Positions 16,087 to 24,695 of a stretch of 58,407 nt of DNA are shown here, piece by piece (position 1 is the stretch's first letter; every line of letters starts with the position of its first letter). The position numbers were made by a program, and so were the translations under genes. The notes beneath the pieces were generated by a model. The model was not told the origin of the DNA, made no database searches, and saw only the letters and a list, made by a program, of their open reading frames with translations. Source of the DNA: an uncultured Dorea sp. (GTDB taxonomy: Bacteria > Bacillota > Clostridia > Lachnospirales > Lachnospiraceae); the NCBI GenBank assembly GCA_910578455.1, contig CAJTQA010000018.1:1-58407 (forward strand), in the 5' to 3' direction.

Positions 16087-16177
16087 TATAATCCAATATT
16101 TTATCGGATATATATAAGAAAATGCCTAGGAAAAACAAGGTATAGTATATATAAAATCATAATATTATTGGATTATA
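16087..16177 (+). repeat. 12-bp inverted repeat upstream of the recombinase-like gene
   Basis: TATAATCCAATA (16087-16098) is repeated exactly in inverted orientation at 16166-16177. The right arm lies 8 bases before a consensus promoter. It could be an operator, a transposon-end relic or a recombination site. Confidence 0.55.
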
Positions 16178-16185
16178 CATTTCGA

Positions 16186-16214
16186 TTGACACACACAAAT
16201 TACAAATGTATAAT
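16186..16214 (+). promoter_or_regulatory. Consensus promoter of the recombinase-like gene
   Basis: TTGACA (16186-16191), a 17-base spacer and TATAAT (16209-16214) exactly match the sigma-A consensus. It lies 30 bases before the ATG at 16244. Confidence 0.85.
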
Positions 16215-16243
16215 AGGATAAAATATTGGAAAGGACTAATTGC

Positions 16244-17224
16244 ATGAATTACCAAAAAATTATTGATGACTTTATAACAGAATATCCAGATTATAAAAGT
16301 GATGTAATGAATTTTACCGAATATCTGGAAATACACTGGGGAAATTCTTTGTCGGGAGAACCTCTCCGTATTTTACTTAAAGGTATAGACGTTGAATTTA
16401 TATTACAGAGCCTGATTTATAATGTGGAAGATATACAGCGATATAAGAGCAAGACAAAGGCTAAACGGTATGCCACCGTGGTAGGATTGTTTTTTAACTA
16501 CATCCGAAAGACTACAGATATTGCAAACTCTGAATTATATGATGCAATTTCGTTCAACCGCCTGCGGGAAAACTCATATATGAAACGAATGATGGCATAT
16601 ATTGAGAAATGTGATTTGCTTGCGGGTATAGTCGAGCAGGAACCGTTGACGTTTATGCAAGCCGAAGAACTTTTGGCATGGTCAAATGAACAGCTTGAAG
16701 ATACGGAATGGGGAGGGGCTACGGATCTTAAAAAGGCAATGGCGGCTATTGGAATAAAGATGATGATGCTTTATGGAATCACATATCGTGAATTAAGAAA
16801 AATCAAATGGGAGAATTTCGATGAATATTATGGTTTTATTACAGTAAATGGCTTTGAACTTCGTTTGCCGCCCAAATTGTCAAGGCAGTTACAGCAAGTG
16901 CAGAGATTTGTTTTTCAAAATAAATCAAAGAGCAATGAGGACTTGCTTTTTATGGATGGGAATGGAGAACCGTGGGGGGAGATAACATCTTCTTCTGGAA
17001 TTCCCGACTATTTAGGGACTCTGATAGAAGTTACAAGTGTAACCAGCATTGTCAAGTATGGAATAGGACAACTTCTCAAAGCTGGGTTAAGTGATTCTGT
17101 TATTAAAAAAATAACAGGTGCAAGTGATAAACTGATTCAAGGGTGTCTCTTGACAGAGGATGATGAACTCAAAAAGATTATAAATAATAAAATTGTTATG
17201 GCAGAGTTATATTATGAGTTTTGA
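16244..17224 (+). CDS. Tyrosine-recombinase-like protein lacking catalytic residues
   Basis: The product has 326 residues. The C-terminal half aligns by eye with a tyrosine-recombinase catalytic domain: MMLYGITYRELRKIKWENFD parallels the TGLRxxEL...W motif, and IGQLLKAGLSDSVIKKITGAS parallels FAxxLLxxGxxxxxIxxxLGHS. The expected Arg is replaced in GITYREL, the HxLR position reads SIVKYG, and GHS reads GAS, so the active site appears lost. ATG 16244 is chosen over TTG 16226 because AAAGGA lies just upstream. A perfect consensus promoter precedes it. It overlaps or directly abuts the rhuM remnant. It may be a DNA-binding regulator or structural protein rather than an enzyme. Confidence 0.6.
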   Translation: MNYQKIIDDFITEYPDYKSDVMNFTEYLEIHWGNSLSGEPLRILLKGIDVEFILQSLIYNVEDIQRYKSKTKAKRYATVVGLFFNYIRKTTDIANSELYDAISFNRLRENSYMKRMMAYIEKCDLLAGIVEQEPLTFMQAEELLAWSNEQLEDTEWGGATDLKKAMAAIGIKMMMLYGITYRELRKIKWENFDEYYGFITVNGFELRLPPKLSRQLQQVQRFVFQNKSKSNEDLLFMDGNGEPWGEITSSSGIPDYLGTLIEVTSVTSIVKYGIGQLLKAGLSDSVIKKITGASDKLIQGCLLTEDDELKKIINNKIVMAELYYEF

Positions 17225-17256
17225 AGAAGATAAAGCAGACAAGGAGAAATAAATCT

Positions 17257-18007
17257 GTGGATGAAAATAAAGGTGAAGTTTTAATCTATCAGTCAGAAGA
17301 CGGATTAACCAATGTCGAAGTAACTGTACGGGATGAAACTGTTTGGCTTTCCCAACAACAAATGTCAGAGCTGTTTCAAACGTCGAGAACAAATGTTGTA
17401 GAACATATAAGACATATTTTTGCAGAAGGAGAATTAGACGAAGTCTCAACCTGTCGGAATTCCCGACAGGTTCGGCAGGAGGGAACAAGGCAGGTTACAA
17501 GAGAGATACCATATTATAATCTGGATATGATTATATCCTTGGGATATAGAATAAAGTCTCTTATAGCAACGAGATTCAGAAAATGGGCGACAGAACGTTT
17601 AAAGGAATACATGCTTAAGGGCTTTACGATAGATGACAAACGCCTTAAAGGCAATGGTGGCGGGAATTATTGGAAAGAGCTTTTAGATCGTATTCGTGAT
17701 ATTCGTTCTTCGGAAAAAGTGCTTTATCGTCAGGTTCTGGATTTATATTCCACAAGTGTAGATTATGACCCCCATAGTGAGGAGTCGATTCGTTTTTTCA
17801 AAATAGTACAAAAAAGGAAGATGAACTAAAGATACTAAATAATTTGGTATCTGGTTATTTTGATTTGGCGGAAATTAATGCGATTGAACATCGCCCAATG
17901 TACATGAATGATTATGTTGAATTTCTCCGGTTGAGGATGCTTACCTAAAAACAGTAAAAATGGCTGCTAAGGCAGTAAAACAGGCTGGCAGAAAAAACAA
18001 ATACTGA
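17257..18007 (+). pseudogene. rhuM-family pseudogene with two internal deletions
   Basis: The N-terminal part is typical RhuM (virulence protein/DNA-binding family): LIYQSEDGLTNVEVTVRDETVWLSQQQMSELF, followed by YYNLDMIISLGYRIKS, up to SEESIRFFKIVQ. The frame then breaks. EDELKILNNLVSGYFDLAEI resumes in another frame, and after a second gap PVEDAYLKTVKMAAKAV resumes to a stop at 18007. Both missing stretches are parts expected in full-length members (about 330 residues), so the gene is inactivated. GTG 17257 with AAGGAG upstream is the likeliest original start. The long motif quoted here is given as start and end pieces: LIYQSEDGLTNV and VWLSQQQMSELF. Confidence 0.85.
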
Positions 18008-18024
18008 TGGACAATAATGATGTT

Positions 18025-18112
18025 AGCAGGAATTATCGCACCAGCAATTGTGGCGACGGCGGTAAGTACAGGGGTGGCAATAATTTATTGCAAGGCGAGA
18101 GGAAGGAGATAA
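18025..18112 (+). pseudogene. spmA 3'-end copy 4 (most degraded)
   Basis: A frame reading AGIIAPAIVATAVSTGVAII then YCKARGRR and a stop matches the last 29 residues of SpmA (AGIVGAGIAATAVSTLVAVV...). It closes the recombinase-like/rhuM module. No CTTGACACAA word precedes it. It is the shortest and most divergent copy, consistent with the oldest insertion lying farthest from spmA. Confidence 0.75.
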
Positions 18113-18190
18113 ATCCTTTGTTTGCTTTATAAATTAATACTAAATGATAGTAGTTCGTGATGCTGCAGAATTGGGGCTAAGGCGGTTTGC

Positions 18191-18397
18191 TTGTTAGAAA
18201 GAGAACCTTTTTTACATAGTAGAGATGGTAAAATTTGTGGCGTCACTTGGCTTGCAGGTATATATACTAACGGAGTTGTTTTGGACGCGCAGAATCATCG
18301 GACATCTATTGGTAAAGATGTATTAGAAACAGTTTCAAAAGATGTGACAAAGCTGATATTCAATTTGGGGCAGCAACATCGTAAACATATGATGTAA
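18191..18397 (+). other. Short open frame of doubtful coding status
   Basis: A 68-residue frame begins at TTG 18191 with no clear ribosome-binding site. It reads MLEREPFLHSRDGKICGVTW and ends QQHRKHMM. The frame continues upstream a few codons to a stop. I do not recognise it. It may be the tail of a lost gene from the island, since it lies between the last spmA fragment and the kinase promoter. Confidence 0.25.
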
Positions 18398-18453
18398 TTA
18401 TGGGGCTAACTCTCCGTTTTTTTATTTCATATCTATAACATTTTTGAAATATA

Positions 18454-18462
18454 TGGTATAAT
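18454..18462 (+). promoter_or_regulatory. Extended -10 promoter of the histidine kinase operon
   Basis: TGGTATAAT (18454-18462) is a perfect extended -10 element. The -35 region is weak (TATAAC at 18434-18439). The start codon is 40 bases downstream. Confidence 0.6.
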
Positions 18463-18501
18463 TTAATGTATAACTAAATTTACAGCAGGATGGAGAACAA
18501 G

Positions 18502-21108
18502 ATGAAAAAGAAGAGAAAAGGAACCCGAAAGACCACTTTATTCCTTTCTATTATATTAGTTTTTTGTATATTGGGAACTATTGTTTTCTCTGTAGCAAAG
18601 AAGATATCTGAAGAAATGGCCACGTCTGCTATTCACAACCTAAATGCCAGCCTCGATTTGATTCAAAACACTATTGAGGCAATTTTAGTTAAAGAAACAG
18701 AGTTTCAACTGCTGATTGCCCAGGAGATTGCATCGGCAGAAGACCCTTATGAATTTATCCGTTCTTATGAGAGCAACCGCACGATGGTTAAGCTTTCGCT
18801 TATACCGACCGGGAAAACCGAAGGGATCTCCAGCTCAGGAGATGCCTTTACAGAGCAGGGCCTTGACTTTTCATTTAAAAAGACAGTAAATAAACTCCCC
18901 CTTTCCCAATCGTACCTCAACAGCATGGGAACATGGGCATACACTATGAAATGCCCTGTCACAAAGGACGGGAAAGAAATTGCCACTCTCTATGTGGAGT
19001 ATACTTTTGACTCTTTCGAAGATGCTCTGCCGGACGGTTTTTATAACAACCACGCTCAGCTCTACATCATGGATACAAAGAGCCAGCGGCTTGTATTGAA
19101 ACCTACAGGCATGGGCGAACGGGATGCCGGGCATCTGAACCTTGCCGATTTTTATCGGGCAAACAATATCCTTGAAGAAGACATCCAAAAAACCGTTTCC
19201 ACAAGCATTGAAAATGGAGACAATGTTATGTTCTACCATGACATACGAAACAAAAACTCCCTTATCTACATGTGGGCGGCAAACGACGGGGCCATTTACC
19301 TTATCGGGTATGTGCCCATTGAGGCGATTCAACAAGAGGGGCGTTCAGTAAGCCAAAATATATTTATCGTTGCAGTCATTATGCTGACGGCGTTCGTTCT
19401 CTGCTGCATTCTGTATTATTTCAGCAAAAAAGAAGATGATAAGCTCCGCAAAGAGCGGGAGCTTGAAAGGGAGGTTCATAACAAGCAGCTTGCCGAAGCG
19501 TTGCAGGCCGCCCAGATTGCAAGTAAATCCAAGACTACATTCCTTTCAAATATGTCCCATGACATCCGCACTCCTATGAACGCAATTCTCGGGTTCACTA
19601 CGCTGCTGGACAAAGATGCGGATAATCCGGCAAAAGTAAGGGATTACACGAAAAAAATCACTTCATCCGGCCAGCATCTTTTAAGCCTCATCAATGACGT
19701 GCTTGATGTGTCCAAAATTGAAAGCGGTAAAGTCGTGCTGACTATTGGGGAATTTACCCTGAACAGCCTAGTATCCTCTGTAGATGCCATCATCAGGCCC
19801 ATGGCAAAAGAAAAGGCGCAGAACTTTTATGTGTCCGTGACAGATATCAAACATGAATACCTGATAGGCGACGAGACGAGAATTAACCAGATTCTCATCA
19901 ATCTCCTCTCAAATGCAGTAAAATATACTCCGGAATGCGGCAGCATCTGGTTTCGGATTATCGGCCTTGAGCAGCGTTCCAGCCAGTTTGAACATATTTG
20001 CATTGAAGTTGAGGACGATGGATACGGCATGACGCCTGAATATTTGGAGACGATATTTGACGCATTTACCCGGGCAGAAAACAGTACCACCAATAAAGTC
20101 CAAGGCACGGGCCTTGGCATGGCAATTACCAAAAACATCGTAGAACTAATGGGCGGAACGATCAGCGTTTCCAGCGAAGTCGGCAAAGGCAGCCTGTTCA
20201 GGGTTGACCTGGAGCTACGCATTCCAAGCGGGCAATCCGACGAGCAGTTCTGGGCAAACAGCGGATATTCCCGAATTCTTGCGGTGGATGATGACATCGA
20301 AATCTGCAAGAGCATCCAGACTCTTATGAAAGATACAGGCATCCCTATTGATATCGCCCTCTCCGGCCGGGAAGCTCTCCGTCTTGCCGCGTATTCCTGT
20401 GACAAAGGCAGCGGCTACAGCGTGATACTCCTGGACTGGAAGATGCCGGGAATGGACGGGGTAGAGACGGCAAGGGAGCTTCGGAATATCATCCCGGAAT
20501 CTGTTCCCATTATGTTCCTGACCGCCTACGATGGGGATGAAGTGCAGGAAGAGGCTTACTCCATGGAAAACGTGGGGTTCCTTGCAAAGCCTTTCTTTGT
20601 ATCTGCATTTAAAGAGGCGCTCCTCAAGATGAAGGAAGAACGTGCCAGCGAAAAGGCTCTGCCCAAAGCTGACGAAAGCAACTGCCTTTCCGGCCTCCAT
20701 TTCCTTGTCGCCGAGGACAATGAAATCAACGCCGAGATTCTATCAGAGCTCCTGAACATCGAAGGGGCCGTCTGTGAAATCGTAGAAAACGGACAGCTTG
20801 CCCTGGAGCGGTTTTCCTGCGCTGACGCGGAAGAATATGACGCCATCCTGATGGATGTCCAGATGCCGATCATGAACGGTTACGTGGCCACCAGGAAAAT
20901 CCGCGCACTGGAGCGGACAGACGCAAAGACCATACCGATCATAGCCATGACAGCTAACGCCTTTGCGGAGGATGTCAAAGATGCCCTGGATGCGGGAATG
21001 AACGTACACATCGCAAAGCCAATTGACATGGAGTTATTAAAAAAGACAGTAAAGCAATATGTTCTTAACAAGCAAAATCAGATTTCATCAGAAAGGAGCC
21101 AGACATGA
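18502..21108 (+). CDS. Hybrid sensor histidine kinase with two receiver domains
   Basis: The product has 868 residues. A membrane span at about 12-32 is followed by an extracytoplasmic sensor region of about 260 residues, then a second span (FIVAVIMLTAFVLCCILYYF) and a coiled linker. HisKA follows with SHDIRTPMNAIL (phosphorylated His), then the HATPase domain (N-box RINQILINLLSNAVKYTP, G1 DDGYGM, G2 GTGLGMAI). REC1 has VLLDWKMPGMDG-like residues (ILLDWKMPGMDG), and REC2 has ILMDVQMPIMNG. No HPt or output domain is present. ATG 18502 is chosen over ATG 18490 because GGAG lies 7 bases before it. It overlaps the solute-binding lipoprotein gene by ATGA, suggesting that protein supplies the signal. 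Confidence 0.92.
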   Translation: MKKKRKGTRKTTLFLSIILVFCILGTIVFSVAKKISEEMATSAIHNLNASLDLIQNTIEAILVKETEFQLLIAQEIASAEDPYEFIRSYESNRTMVKLSLIPTGKTEGISSSGDAFTEQGLDFSFKKTVNKLPLSQSYLNSMGTWAYTMKCPVTKDGKEIATLYVEYTFDSFEDALPDGFYNNHAQLYIMDTKSQRLVLKPTGMGERDAGHLNLADFYRANNILEEDIQKTVSTSIENGDNVMFYHDIRNKNSLIYMWAANDGAIYLIGYVPIEAIQQEGRSVSQNIFIVAVIMLTAFVLCCILYYFSKKEDDKLRKERELEREVHNKQLAEALQAAQIASKSKTTFLSNMSHDIRTPMNAILGFTTLLDKDADNPAKVRDYTKKITSSGQHLLSLINDVLDVSKIESGKVVLTIGEFTLNSLVSSVDAIIRPMAKEKAQNFYVSVTDIKHEYLIGDETRINQILINLLSNAVKYTPECGSIWFRIIGLEQRSSQFEHICIEVEDDGYGMTPEYLETIFDAFTRAENSTTNKVQGTGLGMAITKNIVELMGGTISVSSEVGKGSLFRVDLELRIPSGQSDEQFWANSGYSRILAVDDDIEICKSIQTLMKDTGIPIDIALSGREALRLAAYSCDKGSGYSVILLDWKMPGMDGVETARELRNIIPESVPIMFLTAYDGDEVQEEAYSMENVGFLAKPFFVSAFKEALLKMKEERASEKALPKADESNCLSGLHFLVAEDNEINAEILSELLNIEGAVCEIVENGQLALERFSCADAEEYDAILMDVQMPIMNGYVATRKIRALERTDAKTIPIIAMTANAFAEDVKDALDAGMNVHIAKPIDMELLKKTVKQYVLNKQNQISSERSQT

Positions 21109-22424
21109 AGTATAACATAGAAAGCATCCTTCAGAGAGCAACCGCAGCTTCGCTCGCAGCCGTTATGACACTCGGCTTAGCATCTTGCAGCCCAAAGCCA
21201 AGCACCATTGAAAACCTAGTTGAAAACGATACCGCAAAAAAGAAAATCGTTAACCTTTTCGGGCCCATGGAGAAATCTAAGCCAAACGCCACCAACACTG
21301 CAAGAACCGCCTTTGACCAAACAATAGGATTAGCGGAAAAAGAGCTTGCCCTGACCGTCGAATACAGAACCTATACGGCAGAAAACTATCAGGAAAAGAC
21401 ATATGACGATGTAGTCCTGGACCGGGTACGCAGCAATATGGATGATTTCTATCTGATGAATCCGGACACTATACAGATTTTAGGCTCGGAAGGCAGGCTA
21501 GCGGATCTGTCCGGGCTTGAAACTGCAAAAAATCTCAGGGATGTCGTAAAAGCAGCTAACACGATTGACGGGAAACTGGTTGCCATCCCCCAGGAAATCG
21601 CTGCTTACGGCCTGTTTGTCAATAAGGATATGTTTGATAAATATAGGCTGACGCTCCCTAATACGCCGGAAGAGTTCATGGAGTGCTGCAGGGTGTTTAA
21701 GGAAAACGGCATCGAGACCCCCATCGGCGCAAATCGCTGGTGGCTGGAAAATTTTGTCCTCACGCTGGCCTACGCCGACTTATATAACGGCGGCAACACG
21801 GAGGCTGAAATCGATGCCCTCAACAAGGGAGCTGCTAAGTACAGCGATTATATGCGTCCTGGATTTGAATTTTTAAAAGAGCTGATTGATAAAGGGTATA
21901 TTGATGCAAAGACTGCTTATACTTATGAAGCCATAGAAGGAGAAGGGCCTGACTTTCTGGCTCAGAAGACGCCTATCGTAATGGCTTACTGGGGAGCCGC
22001 AAACGCTGAAACTGCCTACGGAAATCCTGATTTCAACATGCAGGTTATCGGGTTCCCAAGCAAACTGGGGCAGATGCCCGTTATAACAATAACCGGATAT
22101 GGCGTCTGCACAGGCTCAGAACACGCTGACGATGCACTAGATGTCCTGGATATCATCCTGTCCGACGAAGCGCTGCAATTGTACGCGGAGACAAACCAGG
22201 TCATCTCCCCATCCAAAAACGTGGAAGTCGAGTGCATTCCGGCATTAACGCCGCTAAGCAACCGGGTAAAAGATAATGTCTACGTCCTCGGCTCCAACGC
22301 CAGCATGAATGTGGAGCAATGGGGGAATACATGCCTGATCGTGCGGGAACTTCTGAACGGAGCTACTGTAGATGAGTGTATGGCAATGTTTGATAAGTTA
22401 CAGGAAAAAGCAATGGCAAAATAA
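21105..22424 (+). CDS. Extracellular solute-binding lipoprotein (family 1, sugar type)
   Basis: The product has 439 residues with a lipoprotein signal (LAAVMTLGLASC, lipobox LASC at about residues 25-28). The mature part fits family 1 solute-binding proteins of carbohydrate ABC transporters: KLVAIPQEIAAYGLFVNKDMF, then LPNTPEEFMECCRVFKENGI. No transporter permease is nearby. Its start overlaps the stop of the hybrid kinase (ATGA), so it more likely presents a ligand to the kinase sensor than feeds an importer. That role is inference; a transporter elsewhere could also use it. Confidence 0.85.
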   Translation: MKYNIESILQRATAASLAAVMTLGLASCSPKPSTIENLVENDTAKKKIVNLFGPMEKSKPNATNTARTAFDQTIGLAEKELALTVEYRTYTAENYQEKTYDDVVLDRVRSNMDDFYLMNPDTIQILGSEGRLADLSGLETAKNLRDVVKAANTIDGKLVAIPQEIAAYGLFVNKDMFDKYRLTLPNTPEEFMECCRVFKENGIETPIGANRWWLENFVLTLAYADLYNGGNTEAEIDALNKGAAKYSDYMRPGFEFLKELIDKGYIDAKTAYTYEAIEGEGPDFLAQKTPIVMAYWGAANAETAYGNPDFNMQVIGFPSKLGQMPVITITGYGVCTGSEHADDALDVLDIILSDEALQLYAETNQVISPSKNVEVECIPALTPLSNRVKDNVYVLGSNASMNVEQWGNTCLIVRELLNGATVDECMAMFDKLQEKAMAK

Positions 22425-22439
22425 TATAGATGATGGCAC

Positions 22440-22469
22440 TTGACTGTTTTTACGCCCATCTAGTATAAT
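22440..22469 (+). promoter_or_regulatory. Promoter of the FIST/chemoreceptor-like pair
   Basis: TTGACT (22440-22445), an 18-base spacer and TATAAT (22464-22469) form a good sigma-A-type promoter. It begins 15 bases after the lipoprotein stop, so the FIST gene can be expressed separately from the kinase operon. Confidence 0.75.
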
Positions 22470-22540
22470 TACACTGATTATATTAAGGCTTTGATAATTC
22501 GGCTTGCCGGATTGCAGGCTATGGAAGAGAGGAAGTTACT

Positions 22541-23596
22541 GTGAGACAATTTTTTGGAATGAGCCAGAACGGCAATTTGAAGGAAGCCGTTCGCGGACTG
22601 AGCAATCCTCAATTTCTCATGCTGATGTCCAATAGCAGTCAGTTTGAGAAACATGTAAAAGAACTGGACGCCCTTTACCCCGGCGTACCGAGCATCGGCT
22701 GCATCGGTATGAGCTACGATTCAAGGGTCGTGGAAAACGGCGTAGGCGTAACCGCCTTTTTAGACGGTGTAAATGCCGTGGCAAATGTGCTGGAGCAGGT
22801 ATCTGTCATGCCGGTAAAATATATCAAGCGGCTTGAGCAGGATCTAAAAACCGTCAATGCATCGGAGCGTGATACCATATGCATTGATTTCTGCTCGGGC
22901 AATGATGCCTGCGTACTGACTACCATACACACAGCATTGCGCCATAAAAATGTTTCCCTTATAGGAGGCACGGGTGATGGCGGAAAAATATCTGCCAATG
23001 GGAAAGTTTATACGGATGCCGTTGCTTACGCTCTCGTAAAAAATCAGCGCGGCAAGGTAAAAGCTTACAAAGAAAACATTTACCACCGAATGCCGCAGCA
23101 CAGGTTTATCGCGGCCGGAACCGATAAGGCAAACTACATACTTGGAACATTAAATGCAAGGCCGGCAAAGCAGGTCTATCAGGAAATCCTTCAGATCCCT
23201 GAACAGCAAATACAGACCCAGACTTTCAAAAATCCCTTTGGAAAAATCAATGGGGACGATACTTGCATCATTTCCATCAAAGAAGTTTCCGGAAACGCCC
23301 TTGCATGTTTCAGGCAGGTCAATGACTCAGACGTTCTGACGCTGCTGGAGCTTGGCGATTTTAGAAACACCGTAAAAAACACGATTGAGATGATACGCAG
23401 CGATTTCCCTAAGCGCTCTGCTGTATTTTCGGTAAACTGCCTGTTCCGGTATAAGCTTTTTACAGAAAACAACTACATGAATGAGTATCTGAAAGATATG
23501 GGAACGCTGGGCAGCCACACAGGTCTTGTCGGATATGGAGAGCACTATAACAACCAGTTTGTCAACCAGTCCATGACATGCGTAGTATTCGAGTAA
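22541..23596 (+). CDS. FIST domain sensory protein
   Basis: The product has 351 residues, starting at GTG 22541 with GAGAGG upstream. The FIST N domain covers about 15-190 (YPGVPSIGCIGMSYDSRV, then VSLIGGTGDGGKIS) and the FIST C domain about 200-340 (LFRYKLFTENN, LVGYGEHYNNQFVNQSMTCV). FIST modules are intracellular ligand-binding sensor domains, proposed to bind small molecules such as amino acids. Here the protein has no output domain. The next gene, 15 bases downstream, encodes a soluble methyl-accepting signalling domain. The pair is plausibly a split receptor. Confidence 0.85.
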   Translation: MRQFFGMSQNGNLKEAVRGLSNPQFLMLMSNSSQFEKHVKELDALYPGVPSIGCIGMSYDSRVVENGVGVTAFLDGVNAVANVLEQVSVMPVKYIKRLEQDLKTVNASERDTICIDFCSGNDACVLTTIHTALRHKNVSLIGGTGDGGKISANGKVYTDAVAYALVKNQRGKVKAYKENIYHRMPQHRFIAAGTDKANYILGTLNARPAKQVYQEILQIPEQQIQTQTFKNPFGKINGDDTCIISIKEVSGNALACFRQVNDSDVLTLLELGDFRNTVKNTIEMIRSDFPKRSAVFSVNCLFRYKLFTENNYMNEYLKDMGTLGSHTGLVGYGEHYNNQFVNQSMTCVVFE

Positions 23597-23611
23597 AAGG
23601 GGGGAAGGCAC

Positions 23612-24535
23612 ATGCTGTTTCAAAATCACAAACATGAAGAAATAAAGCCAACGCAAAAAGACTTATATCCTGTTCTCTACGTGATGAACAGTTTAAAAGA
23701 ATATCATACGAAATTGGTTCGGAAAGAAGTCGACTCCCTGTCAGAACTTAGCATGGTAGACTCATCTTTCAGCAATGTACTTGCCGATGCAGATGACTTC
23801 CGTGATAAATTGCAGGAATTCGGAGAAAACTTTTTAAGTATCAATCTGGCATCAGAGCAATTTGCCAAAGTACGGGATGAAATCACCCAGAAAGTAAACA
23901 TGGCGCAGAATGAAGTGGAAACACTTAAAGGAAGCTCTCTCGAAGTAGATTCCCACTTTGGTGAGATGGGAATTACTTTCGAAGATTTACGGGCGGCTGT
24001 GGACGAGATCAAGCAGCATATGAGCAAAATCGTCGCCATTGCCAACCAGACAGATATCCTTGCCATCAATGCCTCCATTGAGGCTGCGCGCGCAGGGGAG
24101 GCCGGAAAAGGTTTTGCCGTAGTTGCCACTGAAGTCAAAAAGCTTGCCGGCGAGATTAAAAATCTTGCATCAGAAGTTGATTCTGGCATCCAGGATGTAG
24201 AGCGAGAGGCAAACAACCTGAACTCCCGCATCGACAGTTCCCGTGAATCTCTGAGCAGAAGCCTTGAAAAGGTCGATGAAACCCACAGCATGTTTGATCA
24301 GATTACCCAGGCCGCGGATGGCACCACCACTGTACAGAACCGCATTACAGAAGTCATTGACGATTCGCAGACAGCATTGGTTGCGCTTAACGGATTTTTC
24401 GATGAAATCAAAGAGCAGTATCAGGATGTCACGGCTCATATTGCAAAAGCCAGCAGCCTTGGAACTACAAAAAGCGCTATGTTTGAAGACATCGACAATC
24501 TGATGGCTCAGATACCGCCAATCATAAATGAATAG
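23612..24535 (+). CDS. Soluble methyl-accepting chemotaxis-type signalling protein
   Basis: The product has 307 residues with no membrane span. The coiled-coil signalling tip is recognisable at about residues 140-175: AIANQTDILAINASIEAARA then GEAGKGFAVVATEVKKLA, the highly conserved CheA/CheW contact hairpin. The N-terminal 70 residues carry no recognised sensor. It lies 15 bases after the FIST gene with GGGGGG-like spacing (AGGGGGGAAGG) and shares its promoter. It may receive a signal from the FIST protein. No che genes lie in the window, so the downstream partner is unknown. Confidence 0.85.
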   Translation: MLFQNHKHEEIKPTQKDLYPVLYVMNSLKEYHTKLVRKEVDSLSELSMVDSSFSNVLADADDFRDKLQEFGENFLSINLASEQFAKVRDEITQKVNMAQNEVETLKGSSLEVDSHFGEMGITFEDLRAAVDEIKQHMSKIVAIANQTDILAINASIEAARAGEAGKGFAVVATEVKKLAGEIKNLASEVDSGIQDVEREANNLNSRIDSSRESLSRSLEKVDETHSMFDQITQAADGTTTVQNRITEVIDDSQTALVALNGFFDEIKEQYQDVTAHIAKASSLGTTKSAMFEDIDNLMAQIPPIINE

Positions 24536-24542
24536 CTTTAAA

Positions 24543-24582
24543 GATCCTGTCGGGCAGATGCCTGACAGGATTTTTTATTTTT
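24543..24582 (+). terminator. Terminator of the FIST/chemoreceptor operon
   Basis: ATCCTGTC (24543-24550) pairs with GACAGGAT (24564-24571), followed by a T-rich run to 24582. It sits 8 bases after the stop codon. Confidence 0.9.
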
Positions 24583-24643
24583 TATAAATTTTTTCATAAT
24601 GCTTGCATTTTTTTACTCCTGGGTATAATATAAATATATCATG

Positions 24644-24664
24644 ATGTAGTTTTAAAAACTACAT
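24644..24664 (+). promoter_or_regulatory. Perfect 10-1-10 palindrome in the leader of the hemolysin-III-like gene
   Basis: ATGTAGTTTT (24644-24653), one A, then AAAACTACAT (24655-24664). It lies between a TATAAT element (24624-24629) and the ribosome-binding site. It has the symmetry of a repressor operator but could also form an RNA hairpin. Confidence 0.6.
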
Positions 24665-24695
24665 ATTGTATTTTTATATTCCAGGAGGTGGTTTT

